From JAZDRH01 sp047470865 (GTDB taxonomy: Bacteria > Pseudomonadota > Gammaproteobacteria > Pseudomonadales > Pseudomonadaceae), in NCBI RefSeq assembly GCF_047470865.1, contig NZ_JAZDRH010000018.1:1-64000 (forward strand): 64,000 nt of DNA, read 5' to 3'. Shown in pieces: positions 44,957 to 53,110 of this stretch. The notes under the pieces were generated by a model. That model saw only the letters and a program-made list of their open reading frames with translations. It was not told the origin of the DNA and did not search any database. Position 1 is the stretch's first letter; every line of letters starts with the position of its first letter. The position numbers and the translations under genes are program-made.

Positions 44957-45132
44957 CTATGACAAAGCTTTAAATCGATTGCGGGCATCTTTGTAGTCAT
45001 AGTGGGCATGTTCTGAGCCACGATGGTACAAATCATCCAGGTAAGTTTGTTCCTGCGGCAACTCGTCTTCGCTGATGTCGCGCCACCAATGTTTGTTGGC
45101 ACCTTTAACACCGTCATGCCAACGGTAATACT
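44957..45132 (-). pseudogene. C-terminal gene fragment cut by the inverted repeat
   Basis: On the minus strand about 57 codons read cleanly to a TAG at 44957, including HWWRDISEDELPQEQTYLDD and LYHRGSEHAHYDYKDARNR. The composition is that of a real soluble protein. There is no start codon: the frame begins exactly where the 94-bp repeat ends. Insertion or recombination at the repeat has removed the front of the gene. I do not recognise the family. Confidence 0.65.
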
Positions 45133-45226
45133 AAACGTCCAATTTGCGGCGCAAAGCGCCATAAAATAGCGTGGAATTAAACCATCTTGATTGTACGCTT
45201 CTACCTACTGGGAATTTAACGTAATG
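45133..45226 (-). repeat. 95-bp inverted repeat, right copy (94 bp here)
   Basis: The reverse complement of 35507-35601 with few differences. It includes the last three codons and the stop of hipA (45216-45226) plus the 80 bp after it, with the GGCGC-AAA-GCGCC hairpin that could act as the hipA terminator. Confidence 0.88.
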
Positions 45227-46430
45227 GTATGCTTTGTAAGTGCGTTTCTATGGCTTCAATCACTGATTTTGTAAGGGGTAAGTGTGCTTTTTCTTTCGTC
45301 CATACTTCATGGAAGCCAGCTACAGTGTGCTTTGCGGTATCTAACACCAATTTTTCTGGCAACATGGCTTTAGCGGCTAAGTGTGATAGCTCATCCAGCG
45401 TGAAATCGCTGAATTTCTTGCTACGGCTAACCTTTAGCGAGGCACTGTCATCTGGGATATAAGGAATGGTTGAAACAAAGTCATAAGCAGGTGCAATAGA
45501 CGCTGTACGCTTATCTTTATAGATCACAGACCAATTCTTCAAATGCATATCTGCATTTCCAATTAGCGTATTGAACACCAATCGACGAGTAAATTCTGCG
45601 ATATCCTCGTCTTGGCCTTCAATGCCGATAACCTGAGCAATATTCCGCATACTGGCTTTTTTGTATTTATCTTGAGGATAAACGCCAAACACTTGCGCAA
45701 AGTCCTCAATGTGCACAGCTTGACCATCTGCACGGTCAAAACGCTTGATCACAAACGCACTGTCACCAAATTTGCCAATGCCATTTGGGATATTAGCAAT
45801 CTGAGTAATAGGGAGGAGCTGCGTTTCTGGCACGTCCATGCCCAGCATTCGAGCCAGCTCCATCATCGAATATTCATTTTCTGGCACAGCTTCAAATTGA
45901 GACGACGGCAATTTTACAATCCAAGAACCACCTTGACCGGTTGCAGGAATCGTCAAACCGCCATTTGCCTGCTGCACAGCTGAAAACTTCAATTGCACCC
46001 CAGCCAATGAAAAACGCATTGCTGCTTCAACGTTCGTTTTATCATCAATGTCGTGATGCACATTAGGTGGTAAGGCTTCACCATCTGCTGGTTCAACCCT
46101 GATCGCACCTGCTAAATCCTGGCCTAGTACCCACAATAGAAAAAACTCCCGTGCTGGATTAACGCCAGCACGCTCTGCCAGATAATTTCGCATAGTTTCT
46201 TCCGGCAAAAGGTTAGAGAAAAACGGAGTTAATTTGGTTTGGGTCGGTTTAAAGTTAGTCAGTAAGCCACCCAGTGCATCTTTAAAACCAAGCCCTAACA
46301 CAGGGCGCGACTCATCATGAATATAGGAATCCACAAAGGCAAAAAGTGTTCTGTCATTGCCCACATTGGTGATCGTTGCTATGGGTTCGCCATAGAGCAA
46401 CACGTTGAGCGTAGAAACATGATTAGTCAT
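45216..46430 (-). CDS. hipA: HipA-family serine/threonine kinase toxin
   Basis: A 404-residue HipA-like kinase. The N-terminal couple-HipA domain (about 1-110) precedes the kinase core with FSLAGVQLKFSAV, the ATP-binding WIVKLPS, catalytic NTLIGNADMHLKNWSV and metal-binding PAYDFVSTI. HipA toxins phosphorylate tRNA synthetases or similar targets, halting growth. It overlaps hipB by 8 bp. All catalytic residues are kept, so it looks active. Its last codons lie in the inverted repeat. Confidence 0.92.
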   Translation of the reverse strand: MTNHVSTLNVLLYGEPIATITNVGNDRTLFAFVDSYIHDESRPVLGLGFKDALGGLLTNFKPTQTKLTPFFSNLLPEETMRNYLAERAGVNPAREFFLLWVLGQDLAGAIRVEPADGEALPPNVHHDIDDKTNVEAAMRFSLAGVQLKFSAVQQANGGLTIPATGQGGSWIVKLPSSQFEAVPENEYSMMELARMLGMDVPETQLLPITQIANIPNGIGKFGDSAFVIKRFDRADGQAVHIEDFAQVFGVYPQDKYKKASMRNIAQVIGIEGQDEDIAEFTRRLVFNTLIGNADMHLKNWSVIYKDKRTASIAPAYDFVSTIPYIPDDSASLKVSRSKKFSDFTLDELSHLAAKAMLPEKLVLDTAKHTVAGFHEVWTKEKAHLPLTKSVIEAIETHLQSIPLR

Positions 46431-46734
46431 TGTCGTCTTCCTCTAACTGATATGCAGGCGACATTGCCTCAGCTTCGTCGATGCTCCCTTGGCAGCTTCG
46501 AATGATCGACGTAATAGCTGGTACAGATTTTTTGGGTGCGACAAATAACTCTAGGTCGAGTACACGGGCAAGTGCAATTAAACTGGACATTCTTAAATCA
46601 ACGCCGCCAGACTCAATTTTTGATATATGGCTTTGAGGCACACCCGAACGCGCGCTGAGCTCTCTTTGACTAAAACCTTTACGTAGCCGAGCTTTTCGAA
46701 GGCTTTCTAGTATCTGCTCTGTTACATAGCTCAT
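46423..46734 (-). CDS. hipB: HipB-family antitoxin
   Basis: A 103-residue Xre-type regulator with one helix-turn-helix (LRKGFSQRELSARSGVPQSHISKIESGGVDLRMSSL in part, about 18-52) and a C-terminal tail that would contact HipA. It precedes and overlaps hipA, as in Escherichia coli hipBA, and should repress the operon from the palindrome at 46826-46847. Confidence 0.92.
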   Translation of the reverse strand: MSYVTEQILESLRKARLRKGFSQRELSARSGVPQSHISKIESGGVDLRMSSLIALARVLDLELFVAPKKSVPAITSIIRSCQGSIDEAEAMSPAYQLEEDDND

Positions 46735-46825
46735 GTTGATATACCTTGATGCATCACCAAAGAAGAATTATATATTAAAACATATCACTTCAACTAAAAG
46801 AACACAAATATGATTAGTTATTATA

Positions 46826-46847
46826 TATCAAAATCTATGATTTGATA
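46826..46847. promoter_or_regulatory. Candidate HipB operator
   Basis: TATCAAA and TTTGATA arms of 7 bp with an 8-nt spacer, about 90 bp upstream of hipB. The layout resembles the Escherichia coli HipB operators (TATCC-N8-GGATA). Confidence 0.65.
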
Positions 46848-47171
46848 CATAATTACAGATTAGTAGACAGAGATATTGGTCATCGAAAAAAGAGCGATAC
46901 GCTAGCTGATAATCGCGAACAGAGGCATTCCGCCCATTAGGTGCTTTTGTCGCTCAGGCCTTATAAAGTAAGGGCTACAGAAGAGCTCGCGTCAAATAGC
47001 CGAAGGATAAGCGTAATAAAGAAGAGGTTTGTACACACTTTTTGAGTGTTACGCTTGGATATCATTGAAAAGCAAAAAAACGAGAAAAAGACAAAAACGC
47101 TAAATTCAGTATGTAGAAAAGTAATTGTGGTGTGCAATGAAAGGTGGTTTTAAGCGTTGAAGGGCTGGGCG
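46848..47171. other. Right end of the element, gene-free
   Basis: About 320 bp without a gene. It contains an 8-bp inverted repeat AAGCGTAA/TTACGCTT (47010-47056) with ACACT/AGTGT nested inside (47036-47049), perhaps an element-end or terminator structure. No integrase or excisionase fragment could be recognised. Confidence 0.45.
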
Positions 47172-47236
47172 GCGTCAGGGTGAGAAATAATAGCGAAGGT
47201 GCGGTGTTTCGCGACTTCAGCAGCTAGTTTGCTCAT
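47171..47236 (-). pseudogene. prfC: Displaced native 5' end of prfC
   Basis: On the minus strand, ATG at 47236 opens MSKLAAEVAKHRTFAIISHP followed by DA, the normal start of a pseudomonad RF3, and leaves homology at codon 22. This is the original prfC beginning, cut off from the rest of the gene by the element. Its old promoter should lie just beyond, in 47237-47397. Confidence 0.9.
47172..47219. repeat. Attachment-site copy (element right junction)
   Basis: Direct repeat of 24610-24657 with one mismatch (at 47205), inside the stranded native prfC start. Marks the right chromosomal junction. Confidence 0.9.
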
Positions 47237-47397
47237 GCTGATTGCGCCTCAAGATAATGACTTTAAAAATTTGGCGCTGATTATAGCGGCTGATTACTCA
47301 AGGCTAAATGTTTAAAGTCGGAAACTCAGTAATTTTCATGATTTATGCTGTTTATTCGTTATTAACCAGCCCAGTAACATGGGTATTTACTCCAGCT

Positions 47398-48714
47398 TTA
47401 ATATAAATCGCGTTTGTAACGTCCTTGTTCTAAGAGTTGTTCAAGGTAATGGCTGCCAAGAATATCGATAAGTGCGGTATGTACGCCTTCGCCCATTCCA
47501 TTGAGGCGGCCGCAGACATAGATGCTGGCGTTCTCAGCCGCCCATTGTTTAACTTGTGCGGCCTTGTTATAGAGTAAATCTTGTACATATTGTGCTGATT
47601 GGCCATCGCGTGAATAGGCAAGGTCAACTTGGAATAAAGGATTGTGCTGCTGCCAAGTGTTTAGTTCATCTTGCAATATGCAATCATGAATAGCGCTACG
47701 TTCACCAAATAGCAGCCAGCTTTTGCCAGTGCTGGCACGTTCCTGTAAGTGCCCACGTAACCCAGCAATACCACTGCCAGCGCCAATAAAAATGGCGGGG
47801 TTATGCTGTTCAGTTGCATGGAAGTTATTGTTGCTACGCAGTTGCACCTGAAGTTCGCTGTTAATGGTTAGTGCTTGGGTTAGCCAAGAGGAACAAAGCC
47901 CGTTACCGTAATCTGGATGCCGTTCTAGTCGCACAATAATCTGTAAAGGCTGATGAGCTGCACTGGCAATGGAGTAGTCGCGCATTTTATATTGACTATC
48001 ATTAAATGGCGTTATTTGCAGTATATCGCCTGCTTGCCAGTTGAGCTCAGACTCAAAAGTCAATAAGTAGAGTTGTGGGCTGGCGCTGTTGGGGTTGAGT
48101 GATTCTCGTTGCATCAAGCGAATCTTGTGAGTCTGTTTTGTAGTTTCTATAGCAGGTGGTGCAAGTGATAAAGCTTGGCCGAGGTGCTTATGCCATTGGG
48201 TTAGTTCATTGTGATTTAGCCTATCTAGGCAGTGTAAAGGGAATAAGGGCTGAGCTTGTAGCCGCTCTAACTGTATGGCTAGCTGTTTGCCGAAAGCACA
48301 AAAGTGTGGATAAGTGGAATCCCCTAAGGCCAAAATAACGTATTGAGTATCCAGTGGAGCAGTGTGTTTTTGCAGTTGCTTGAAGAAGCTGCGAGCATGA
48401 TCAGGAGCTTCGCCATCGCCATACGTGCTAACAATAAAAATTATAGATTGCTGTTGCAGTTGGCTTACCCTTAATTGGTTTAAGGTACAGCACTGTGCGT
48501 TGAGCCCTGAGCTCTGTAAGTAAGAGCAGCTTTGCTCAGCCAGTCGCTGAGCATTGCCACTTTGACTAGCATAAGCCACAAGCCAATCCACTTGGCTGAC
48601 CACTGGCTTAGCTTGTCGCTTATAGCGTGCGAAATACCACCAGCAAACCCACCCATAGATGAGGACGAGTGTGGTAGCTATGAGTAGGCGGCTAGGGTCT
48701 TGCACGAGGTCCAT
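47398..48714 (-). CDS. Membrane-anchored flavodoxin/FAD reductase (CysJ-like)
   Basis: A 438-residue diflavin reductase. An N-terminal membrane helix (about 9-29) is followed by a flavodoxin domain (AYASQSGNAQRLAEQSCSYL, STYGDGEAPDHA) and a ferredoxin-reductase-like domain with FAD motif RDYSIAS and NADPH motif FIGAGSGIAGLRGHL. Similar to sulfite reductase alpha, but as last gene of an iron-uptake operon (PepSY, DUF2271, DUF4198) it more likely passes electrons to a periplasmic or membrane ferric-siderophore reductase. That is inference. Confidence 0.85.
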   Translation of the reverse strand: MDLVQDPSRLLIATTLVLIYGWVCWWYFARYKRQAKPVVSQVDWLVAYASQSGNAQRLAEQSCSYLQSSGLNAQCCTLNQLRVSQLQQQSIIFIVSTYGDGEAPDHARSFFKQLQKHTAPLDTQYVILALGDSTYPHFCAFGKQLAIQLERLQAQPLFPLHCLDRLNHNELTQWHKHLGQALSLAPPAIETTKQTHKIRLMQRESLNPNSASPQLYLLTFESELNWQAGDILQITPFNDSQYKMRDYSIASAAHQPLQIIVRLERHPDYGNGLCSSWLTQALTINSELQVQLRSNNNFHATEQHNPAIFIGAGSGIAGLRGHLQERASTGKSWLLFGERSAIHDCILQDELNTWQQHNPLFQVDLAYSRDGQSAQYVQDLLYNKAAQVKQWAAENASIYVCGRLNGMGEGVHTALIDILGSHYLEQLLEQGRYKRDLY

Positions 48715-48715
48715 G

Positions 48716-49615
48716 TTAAGGTGCCTGGACTTCTAAGGTCAGGCTATAACTAGCGCTGCGCTTAGTTGCAGGGTTGCCAGCTGCTTTAAAATCGCTACTG
48801 TAATTAGCGCCTAACCAATACATGCCAGCATGAGGCCAATTAACCGTTATTTGTCCTTTAGCATCAGTGGTCAGCTCGATTTCTTCAGGCTGATCACGGT
48901 AACGGTTACCATCAGGAATAATAGTTACTTTTACATTTTTAGCGGGTTTCCCATCCAGCAGAAAACCAAAGGTGCTAGCTTCGTTGGCTACTAGATCATT
49001 AGGGTGGGTAACAGGTACTAGCTCTAGTCCTTGTTTGCTTGGCGTAAATACCTTGTCAGTCGGGTTGCCAGCAGTAACATAGGTTTCTGTACGGCCGTTG
49101 TACTGGGTTACTTGTAGCTTAGAGACACCTTTTGGAATAGCGGTTTTAAATTCTTCTAAGCTGCCACTCCAGCGTTTTTTTTCGCCGTTTTCTTCAAAAC
49201 TAGCGAATAGGCTGTTGCCGGAAATGCCAATTTTCCAGGTGCCTTTTTGATTTAACTGCACATCAAAGGTGGTGCGATAGCGCCCTGTATTGCCATACCA
49301 AGCTTTGGCTGTTTGGTTATCTGGCGTGAAAATTTGCAGTTCGGCACGTTTGCGGGCTGGTGCTTTGGCCTCTGGTAATTTGCCATCTTTATTAGGAATA
49401 ACTAATGGCTCACCAATACCTTCAAGCTGTAGCGGGAAGTGGTCGAAATAGAAAAGCTCATTGGCAACGGCAGCATCTACTGTTACCCAAGCATCATCGC
49501 CCGATAGTACAGTGGCTGAAGGTAGCATCCAAACGCGGTGTGCTTGTGCGCTTAAGGGGAGCGTCATTGCTAAGGCAAGTGCTGCCCATTTTAATGATTT
49601 AGCTTTCATAAACAT
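48716..49615 (-). CDS. DUF4198-domain periplasmic protein
   Basis: A 299-residue secreted protein with a signal peptide (about 1-25, ending AQA) directly followed by HRVWMLPSATVLSGDDAWVTVDA, the typical DUF4198 opening. A C-terminal beta-sandwich (GQITVNWPHAGMYWLGANY) resembles carboxypeptidase-regulatory folds. These proteins accompany TonB receptors and PepSY proteins in metal or siderophore uptake loci. The exact task is unknown. It lies 2 bp after the DUF2271 gene. Confidence 0.87.
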   Translation of the reverse strand: MFMKAKSLKWAALALAMTLPLSAQAHRVWMLPSATVLSGDDAWVTVDAAVANELFYFDHFPLQLEGIGEPLVIPNKDGKLPEAKAPARKRAELQIFTPDNQTAKAWYGNTGRYRTTFDVQLNQKGTWKIGISGNSLFASFEENGEKKRWSGSLEEFKTAIPKGVSKLQVTQYNGRTETYVTAGNPTDKVFTPSKQGLELVPVTHPNDLVANEASTFGFLLDGKPAKNVKVTIIPDGNRYRDQPEEIELTTDAKGQITVNWPHAGMYWLGANYSSDFKAAGNPATKRSASYSLTLEVQAP

Positions 49616-49617
49616 CC

Positions 49618-50133
49618 TTATGGTTTAACTTGCAGGACAATGGCACCGAGTTCAGTTGAACCTTGCGCCGTTTCGGTATGCTCAGCCTGAGGCGGCCAAG
49701 TAAATGGAATTTTGATCAGCTCACGGCCGCCCACTTCGCGAGCGGCTTCCACAAGTAGCTGGTAGTCGCCTGCGGGCAACTTGCTTAATACAGGGTTTTG
49801 CGAATCAAAGCTCAGTTGATGTTTGCCTACTGCTCGAGTGGCACTGCTGACACCGTCAATAGGAAAGCTGAGCGTGCGCCCACTACGGCGCCACCATTGG
49901 CGCATGTCTTTAAGCCACTTCTCGCCTTCATTATTCTTCATTTTTAGGTCATACCAAACGGCTAAATCAGCCACATGCTGGTTGCCTTGCTCAATCCAAA
50001 GCGCCACATAAGGGCGATGATATTCGGCTACATCTAAACGTGGAATTTCAATTTCCACATTAAGTTGAGCCGCTTGGGCAACCATAGGTAAACACAAACT
50101 GGCGAAACATAAAGCAAAGGATTTCTTTAACAT
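49618..50133 (-). CDS. DUF2271-domain periplasmic protein
   Basis: A secreted protein of 171 residues with a signal peptide ending AQAA. The mature part holds LNVEIEIPRLDVAEYHRPYVALWIE, the DUF2271 core, and the WWRRSGR basic patch. The frame can be opened at a TTG (50145), but the ATG at 50133 begins the signal peptide properly. It is co-transcribed with the PepSY and DUF4198 genes; partner in iron uptake by context, function unknown. Confidence 0.85.
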   Translation of the reverse strand: MLKKSFALCFASLCLPMVAQAAQLNVEIEIPRLDVAEYHRPYVALWIEQGNQHVADLAVWYDLKMKNNEGEKWLKDMRQWWRRSGRTLSFPIDGVSSATRAVGKHQLSFDSQNPVLSKLPAGDYQLLVEAAREVGGRELIKIPFTWPPQAEHTETAQGSTELGAIVLQVKP

Positions 50134-50146
50134 GGTAATGTCCAAT

Positions 50147-50734
50147 TTAGTGAATAAATAACAACATAATTAAGAGGGGAAGCAGAAAACCCAGTAGGGT
50201 GAGAGGCCATGTACTTAGGCGCGTATTAGCTTGACGAACTAATAACCAAAAGCCAGTAATGCTAAAAATCACACAAATAGCAGCAAAGACATCAATAAAC
50301 CAAAACCACCAAATGCCTGTGTTACGGCCTTTATGCAGGTCATTAAAATAAGCAATCCAGCCACGATCTGTCGATTCGTATAAGACATCGCCTGTTTGTA
50401 GGTCCAAACTTAACCAGGCATCGCCACCTGGTTTGGGCATGGCGATATAAAGTTCATCTTCTGTCCATTGAGCAGAACTTGAATTGGCAGTAATACCTAT
50501 TTCAGTTTGAATCCACTGATTTAAGTCTGTAGGTAAGCCATGCTTAGGTGGAGCTTGTTGTAGGTTCTTTAATAAATCTGGAGGGAATACAGCTTCTATA
50601 CTGACCACACGGGCTTGCGTTTTAATATCGGTGGCATGGTTTAAGGTGATGCCTGTAATGGCAAATAGCAGCATGCCAGCTAGGCATAGTGCTGAGCTAA
50701 TCCAATGCCATTGACGAAGAGAAGCAAAAGACAT
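50147..50734 (-). CDS. PepSY-associated membrane protein
   Basis: A 195-residue inner-membrane protein with an N-terminal helix (about 11-31, with GITLNH), a periplasmic PepSY-like domain and two C-terminal helices (about 140-190). PepSY membrane proteins next to TonB receptors are thought to reduce ferric siderophores. It is the first gene of the four-gene operon, with a weak Fur-like box 47 bp upstream. Confidence 0.82.
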   Translation of the reverse strand: MSFASLRQWHWISSALCLAGMLLFAITGITLNHATDIKTQARVVSIEAVFPPDLLKNLQQAPPKHGLPTDLNQWIQTEIGITANSSSAQWTEDELYIAMPKPGGDAWLSLDLQTGDVLYESTDRGWIAYFNDLHKGRNTGIWWFWFIDVFAAICVIFSITGFWLLVRQANTRLSTWPLTLLGFLLPLLIMLLFIH

Positions 50735-50780
50735 GAAAGGCCTTATGTAATATTTGATAGCACTCTAAAGTGTTGCAAAT

Positions 50781-50799
50781 GCTAATTATTATCAAATAT
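50781..50799. promoter_or_regulatory. Weak Fur-box candidate before the PepSY operon
   Basis: 19-bp window beginning GCTAATTATTATC that matches the Fur consensus at 11 of 19 positions, better in its first half. It is 47 bp upstream of the PepSY gene. Confidence 0.5.
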
Positions 50800-50860
50800 T
50801 AAGTAAAGTCTATTTGACTAATTTACTCAAGATTTACAGAGTATTATGCAAAAAGATAAA

Positions 50861-50882
50861 CAGAGGGAAGATATTCCCTCTG
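50861..50882 (-). terminator. Intrinsic terminator of the TonB receptor gene
   Basis: Perfect 9-bp stem CAGAGGGAA / TTCCCTCTG with a GATA loop. On the minus strand it is followed by TTTATCTTTTT. It separates the receptor from the PepSY operon. Confidence 0.87.
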
Positions 50883-50893
50883 TTTGTTAGGGC

Positions 50894-53023
50894 TTAAAAC
50901 GTATAAGTAGCAGATAACCATAAACGACGGCGCTCTTGGCTATTGTTGTACTGATTGTCGTAAGCAATAGCTCCATCTGCATTTGAAGTGTATGACTTGT
51001 ATTTAATAAAGTTTTTATCTAAAAGGTTGTAGATAGTTGCATTGATAGCCAGATTATCGGTAGCTTGGTAGCTGCCTCCTAAATGGAATAGGGTATAGGC
51101 TTTATAATCGCCAAGGGCCTCATAAGCATAGTTATGCGAGGCGGCTGTGCGACGGAAGCGCTTACTACGATATTCTGCTTTTAACCATGTGGCTAGCTTA
51201 TCTGTAGTTTGCCAGTTTAAAGAAGTGTTTAGCATATGTTTAGGTGTTCTTGAGAGAGGCCACCCTTTGTCAGCGCCACTTTTCTGTTCAGTTTTAGTGT
51301 AGGTATAGTTTGCTAATAAGCTCCAGTTAGGGGCAAATTGGTAACGACCAGCTAGCTCAATACCCTTTGTTGTTGCTTTATCTATATTAACTTCTTTGAA
51401 AAATGTTGGCGCAACTTTGTTATAACCTGGGCCAATATCAATACAATTGGCACTATTAATAACGCGGCAGTTATTTACAATAGTTTCGCCAATTTTGTCT
51501 TCAAATGAATTATGGAATACAGTGGCATTTGCATTAAAGTTAGATAGGTTATCAAAATAGACGCCTATTTCAGAGCTTATTGTGGTTTCTGGTTTTAAGT
51601 CAGGATTTCCCACCAAAGGTAGTCTACCTTGACGTCCAAAGCCGTTAATACCATCAGATAGCTGCTGTAGTTCAGGTGCTTTAAAACCTTTACTCGCACC
51701 GCCTTTTAAGGTCCACTGATCGTTAAGGTTCCACACTAGATAAGCGCGTGGGCTAATTTCAGTACCGAATTTGTCATGATGGTCAACGCGTCCTCCAAGC
51801 GTTAAAGCCATGCTAGGTATAAAGCGCCATTCATCTTCAATAAAGGCCGAGTAAATTCTGTGGCGGAAAGGTGAGGAGACCACACCATCTTCCATCTTCG
51901 CTTTATGAATTTGAGCTCCATGCGTTAAGTTATGATCACCAAGCTGGCTGAGAAGCTTGATATTAAAAATAGTATCTTCTTCCCTTAGTTTACGTTTGCC
52001 TAAAGGTATAATGCCTGGGGTTTTAATTAATGCTGGGTTAGTACGACCAAAGGTTTCTGTGTTGTTTTGCATTAAACTGGCTTCTAGAAGGCCAATGTTA
52101 AAGTTGCCTTCATAAAACACTGTATACTGATCACGTTCATAGCGTTGTTCTTTTGTATAGCCACCATCGCCTAAGGTACCGAGCTGACCTTTATGGTTAT
52201 CGTAGGTCTGGCGATCTTGCCTTATCTCCAAGCCAAGCATCTGATCATCGGAAGGTGTAAATACTAATTTTGAACCAATATTGTATTTATCGGACTTAAC
52301 GGGATTACGCCCCATGGCAGGCTGTACTATTTCGCCATTGACCTTACGATATTCAATTTCAGATTTATCGCGCTCAAAGTAATTACCAGACAATGTTAGC
52401 CCTAATTTGTCTTCAATAAGTGGGCCTGATAAATACGCATTAATTTGGCGACTATCACCAAACTCTCTTTTTTCCTGTAATGTGGTTTCGGCCGTAACGG
52501 CACCGCCCCATTCATTATTGATTTTCTTTGTGATGATATTAACCACACCACCCATGGCGTCAGAACCATAAAGGGTTGACATAGGACCACGGATAACTTC
52601 GATACGCTCAATTTGGGAAACAGGAGGAATAAAGCTCGTGGATGTTTCACCAAAGCCGTTAGGCGTCACATTACCTGCTACGTTTTGGCGTCGGCCATCA
52701 ATTAGGATAAGTGTGTATTTTGGATCCATGCCACGAATGCTGATGTTAAGACCGCCTGTTTTTCCAGCGTTATCATTAACATCTACCCCTTCAATATCTG
52801 AAAGCGCATCAGCAATGCTGGTAACACGTTTGCGTTGAAGTTGTTCTTGGCTAATAACGGAAATGCTAGCAGGCGCATCGGTTATTTTTTGTTCAAAGCC
52901 TGCCGCGCTAACAACAACATTATTTAACTGAAGCGGGTCTTTAGAGCCAGTATTGGCCTGAGATGCAGCACTGAGTCCTAATACTGCAGTAGCTAACACT
53001 GAACGTTGGAAAAAGGTAAGCAT
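50894..53023 (-). CDS. TonB-dependent outer-membrane receptor, siderophore type
   Basis: A 709-residue TonB-dependent receptor: signal peptide (about 1-23, ending SQA), plug domain (VISQEQLQRKRVTSIADALSDIEGV trimmed, GLNISIRGMD, IEVIRGPMSTLYGSDAMGGVVNIITK) and 22-strand barrel ending in the C-terminal aromatic YTF. The VVVSAAGFEQ segment near the N-terminus is the TonB box region. Closest in style to ferric enterobactin/catechol receptors (FepA/CirA). It has its own Fur box and terminator. Confidence 0.93.
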   Translation of the reverse strand: MLTFFQRSVLATAVLGLSAASQANTGSKDPLQLNNVVVSAAGFEQKITDAPASISVISQEQLQRKRVTSIADALSDIEGVDVNDNAGKTGGLNISIRGMDPKYTLILIDGRRQNVAGNVTPNGFGETSTSFIPPVSQIERIEVIRGPMSTLYGSDAMGGVVNIITKKINNEWGGAVTAETTLQEKREFGDSRQINAYLSGPLIEDKLGLTLSGNYFERDKSEIEYRKVNGEIVQPAMGRNPVKSDKYNIGSKLVFTPSDDQMLGLEIRQDRQTYDNHKGQLGTLGDGGYTKEQRYERDQYTVFYEGNFNIGLLEASLMQNNTETFGRTNPALIKTPGIIPLGKRKLREEDTIFNIKLLSQLGDHNLTHGAQIHKAKMEDGVVSSPFRHRIYSAFIEDEWRFIPSMALTLGGRVDHHDKFGTEISPRAYLVWNLNDQWTLKGGASKGFKAPELQQLSDGINGFGRQGRLPLVGNPDLKPETTISSEIGVYFDNLSNFNANATVFHNSFEDKIGETIVNNCRVINSANCIDIGPGYNKVAPTFFKEVNIDKATTKGIELAGRYQFAPNWSLLANYTYTKTEQKSGADKGWPLSRTPKHMLNTSLNWQTTDKLATWLKAEYRSKRFRRTAASHNYAYEALGDYKAYTLFHLGGSYQATDNLAINATIYNLLDKNFIKYKSYTSNADGAIAYDNQYNNSQERRRLWLSATYTF

Positions 53024-53054
53024 TCGTAATCTCCTTTTGAATAAGAGTACGAAT

Positions 53055-53073
53055 GCTAATGATTATCGTTAAA
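53055..53073. promoter_or_regulatory. Fur box before the TonB receptor
   Basis: GCTAATGATTATCGTTAAA matches the 19-bp Fur consensus at 14 positions. It lies 31 bp upstream of the receptor start, so the gene is probably repressed when iron is plentiful. Confidence 0.75.
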
Positions 53074-53110
53074 TTTAAGAAATCTAATTAAATTAAATAT
53101 GAGTTAAATA

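Larger units (their letters stand above)
24610..47219. mobile_element. Derelict SXT/R391-like integrative conjugative element in prfC
   Basis: Bounded by the 48-bp prfC repeats. It keeps the SXT-type gene order DUF4400, HS1, traL-traE-traK-traB-traV-traA, HS2, dsbC, with toxin-antitoxin modules at both hotspot positions. It lost the integrase, excisionase, relaxase (TraI), TraD, TraC and the distal transfer genes, and it gained a restriction-modification island and an IS3 element. With 22.6 kb against roughly 80-100 kb for intact relatives, and no integrase, it should be immobile by itself. The family assignment rests on insertion site plus gene order. Confidence 0.88.

Noticed and set aside
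46848..47171. Search for an integrase or excisionase relic at the right end
   Set aside because: No frame in either direction shows tyrosine recombinase motifs; only small inverted repeats are visible.
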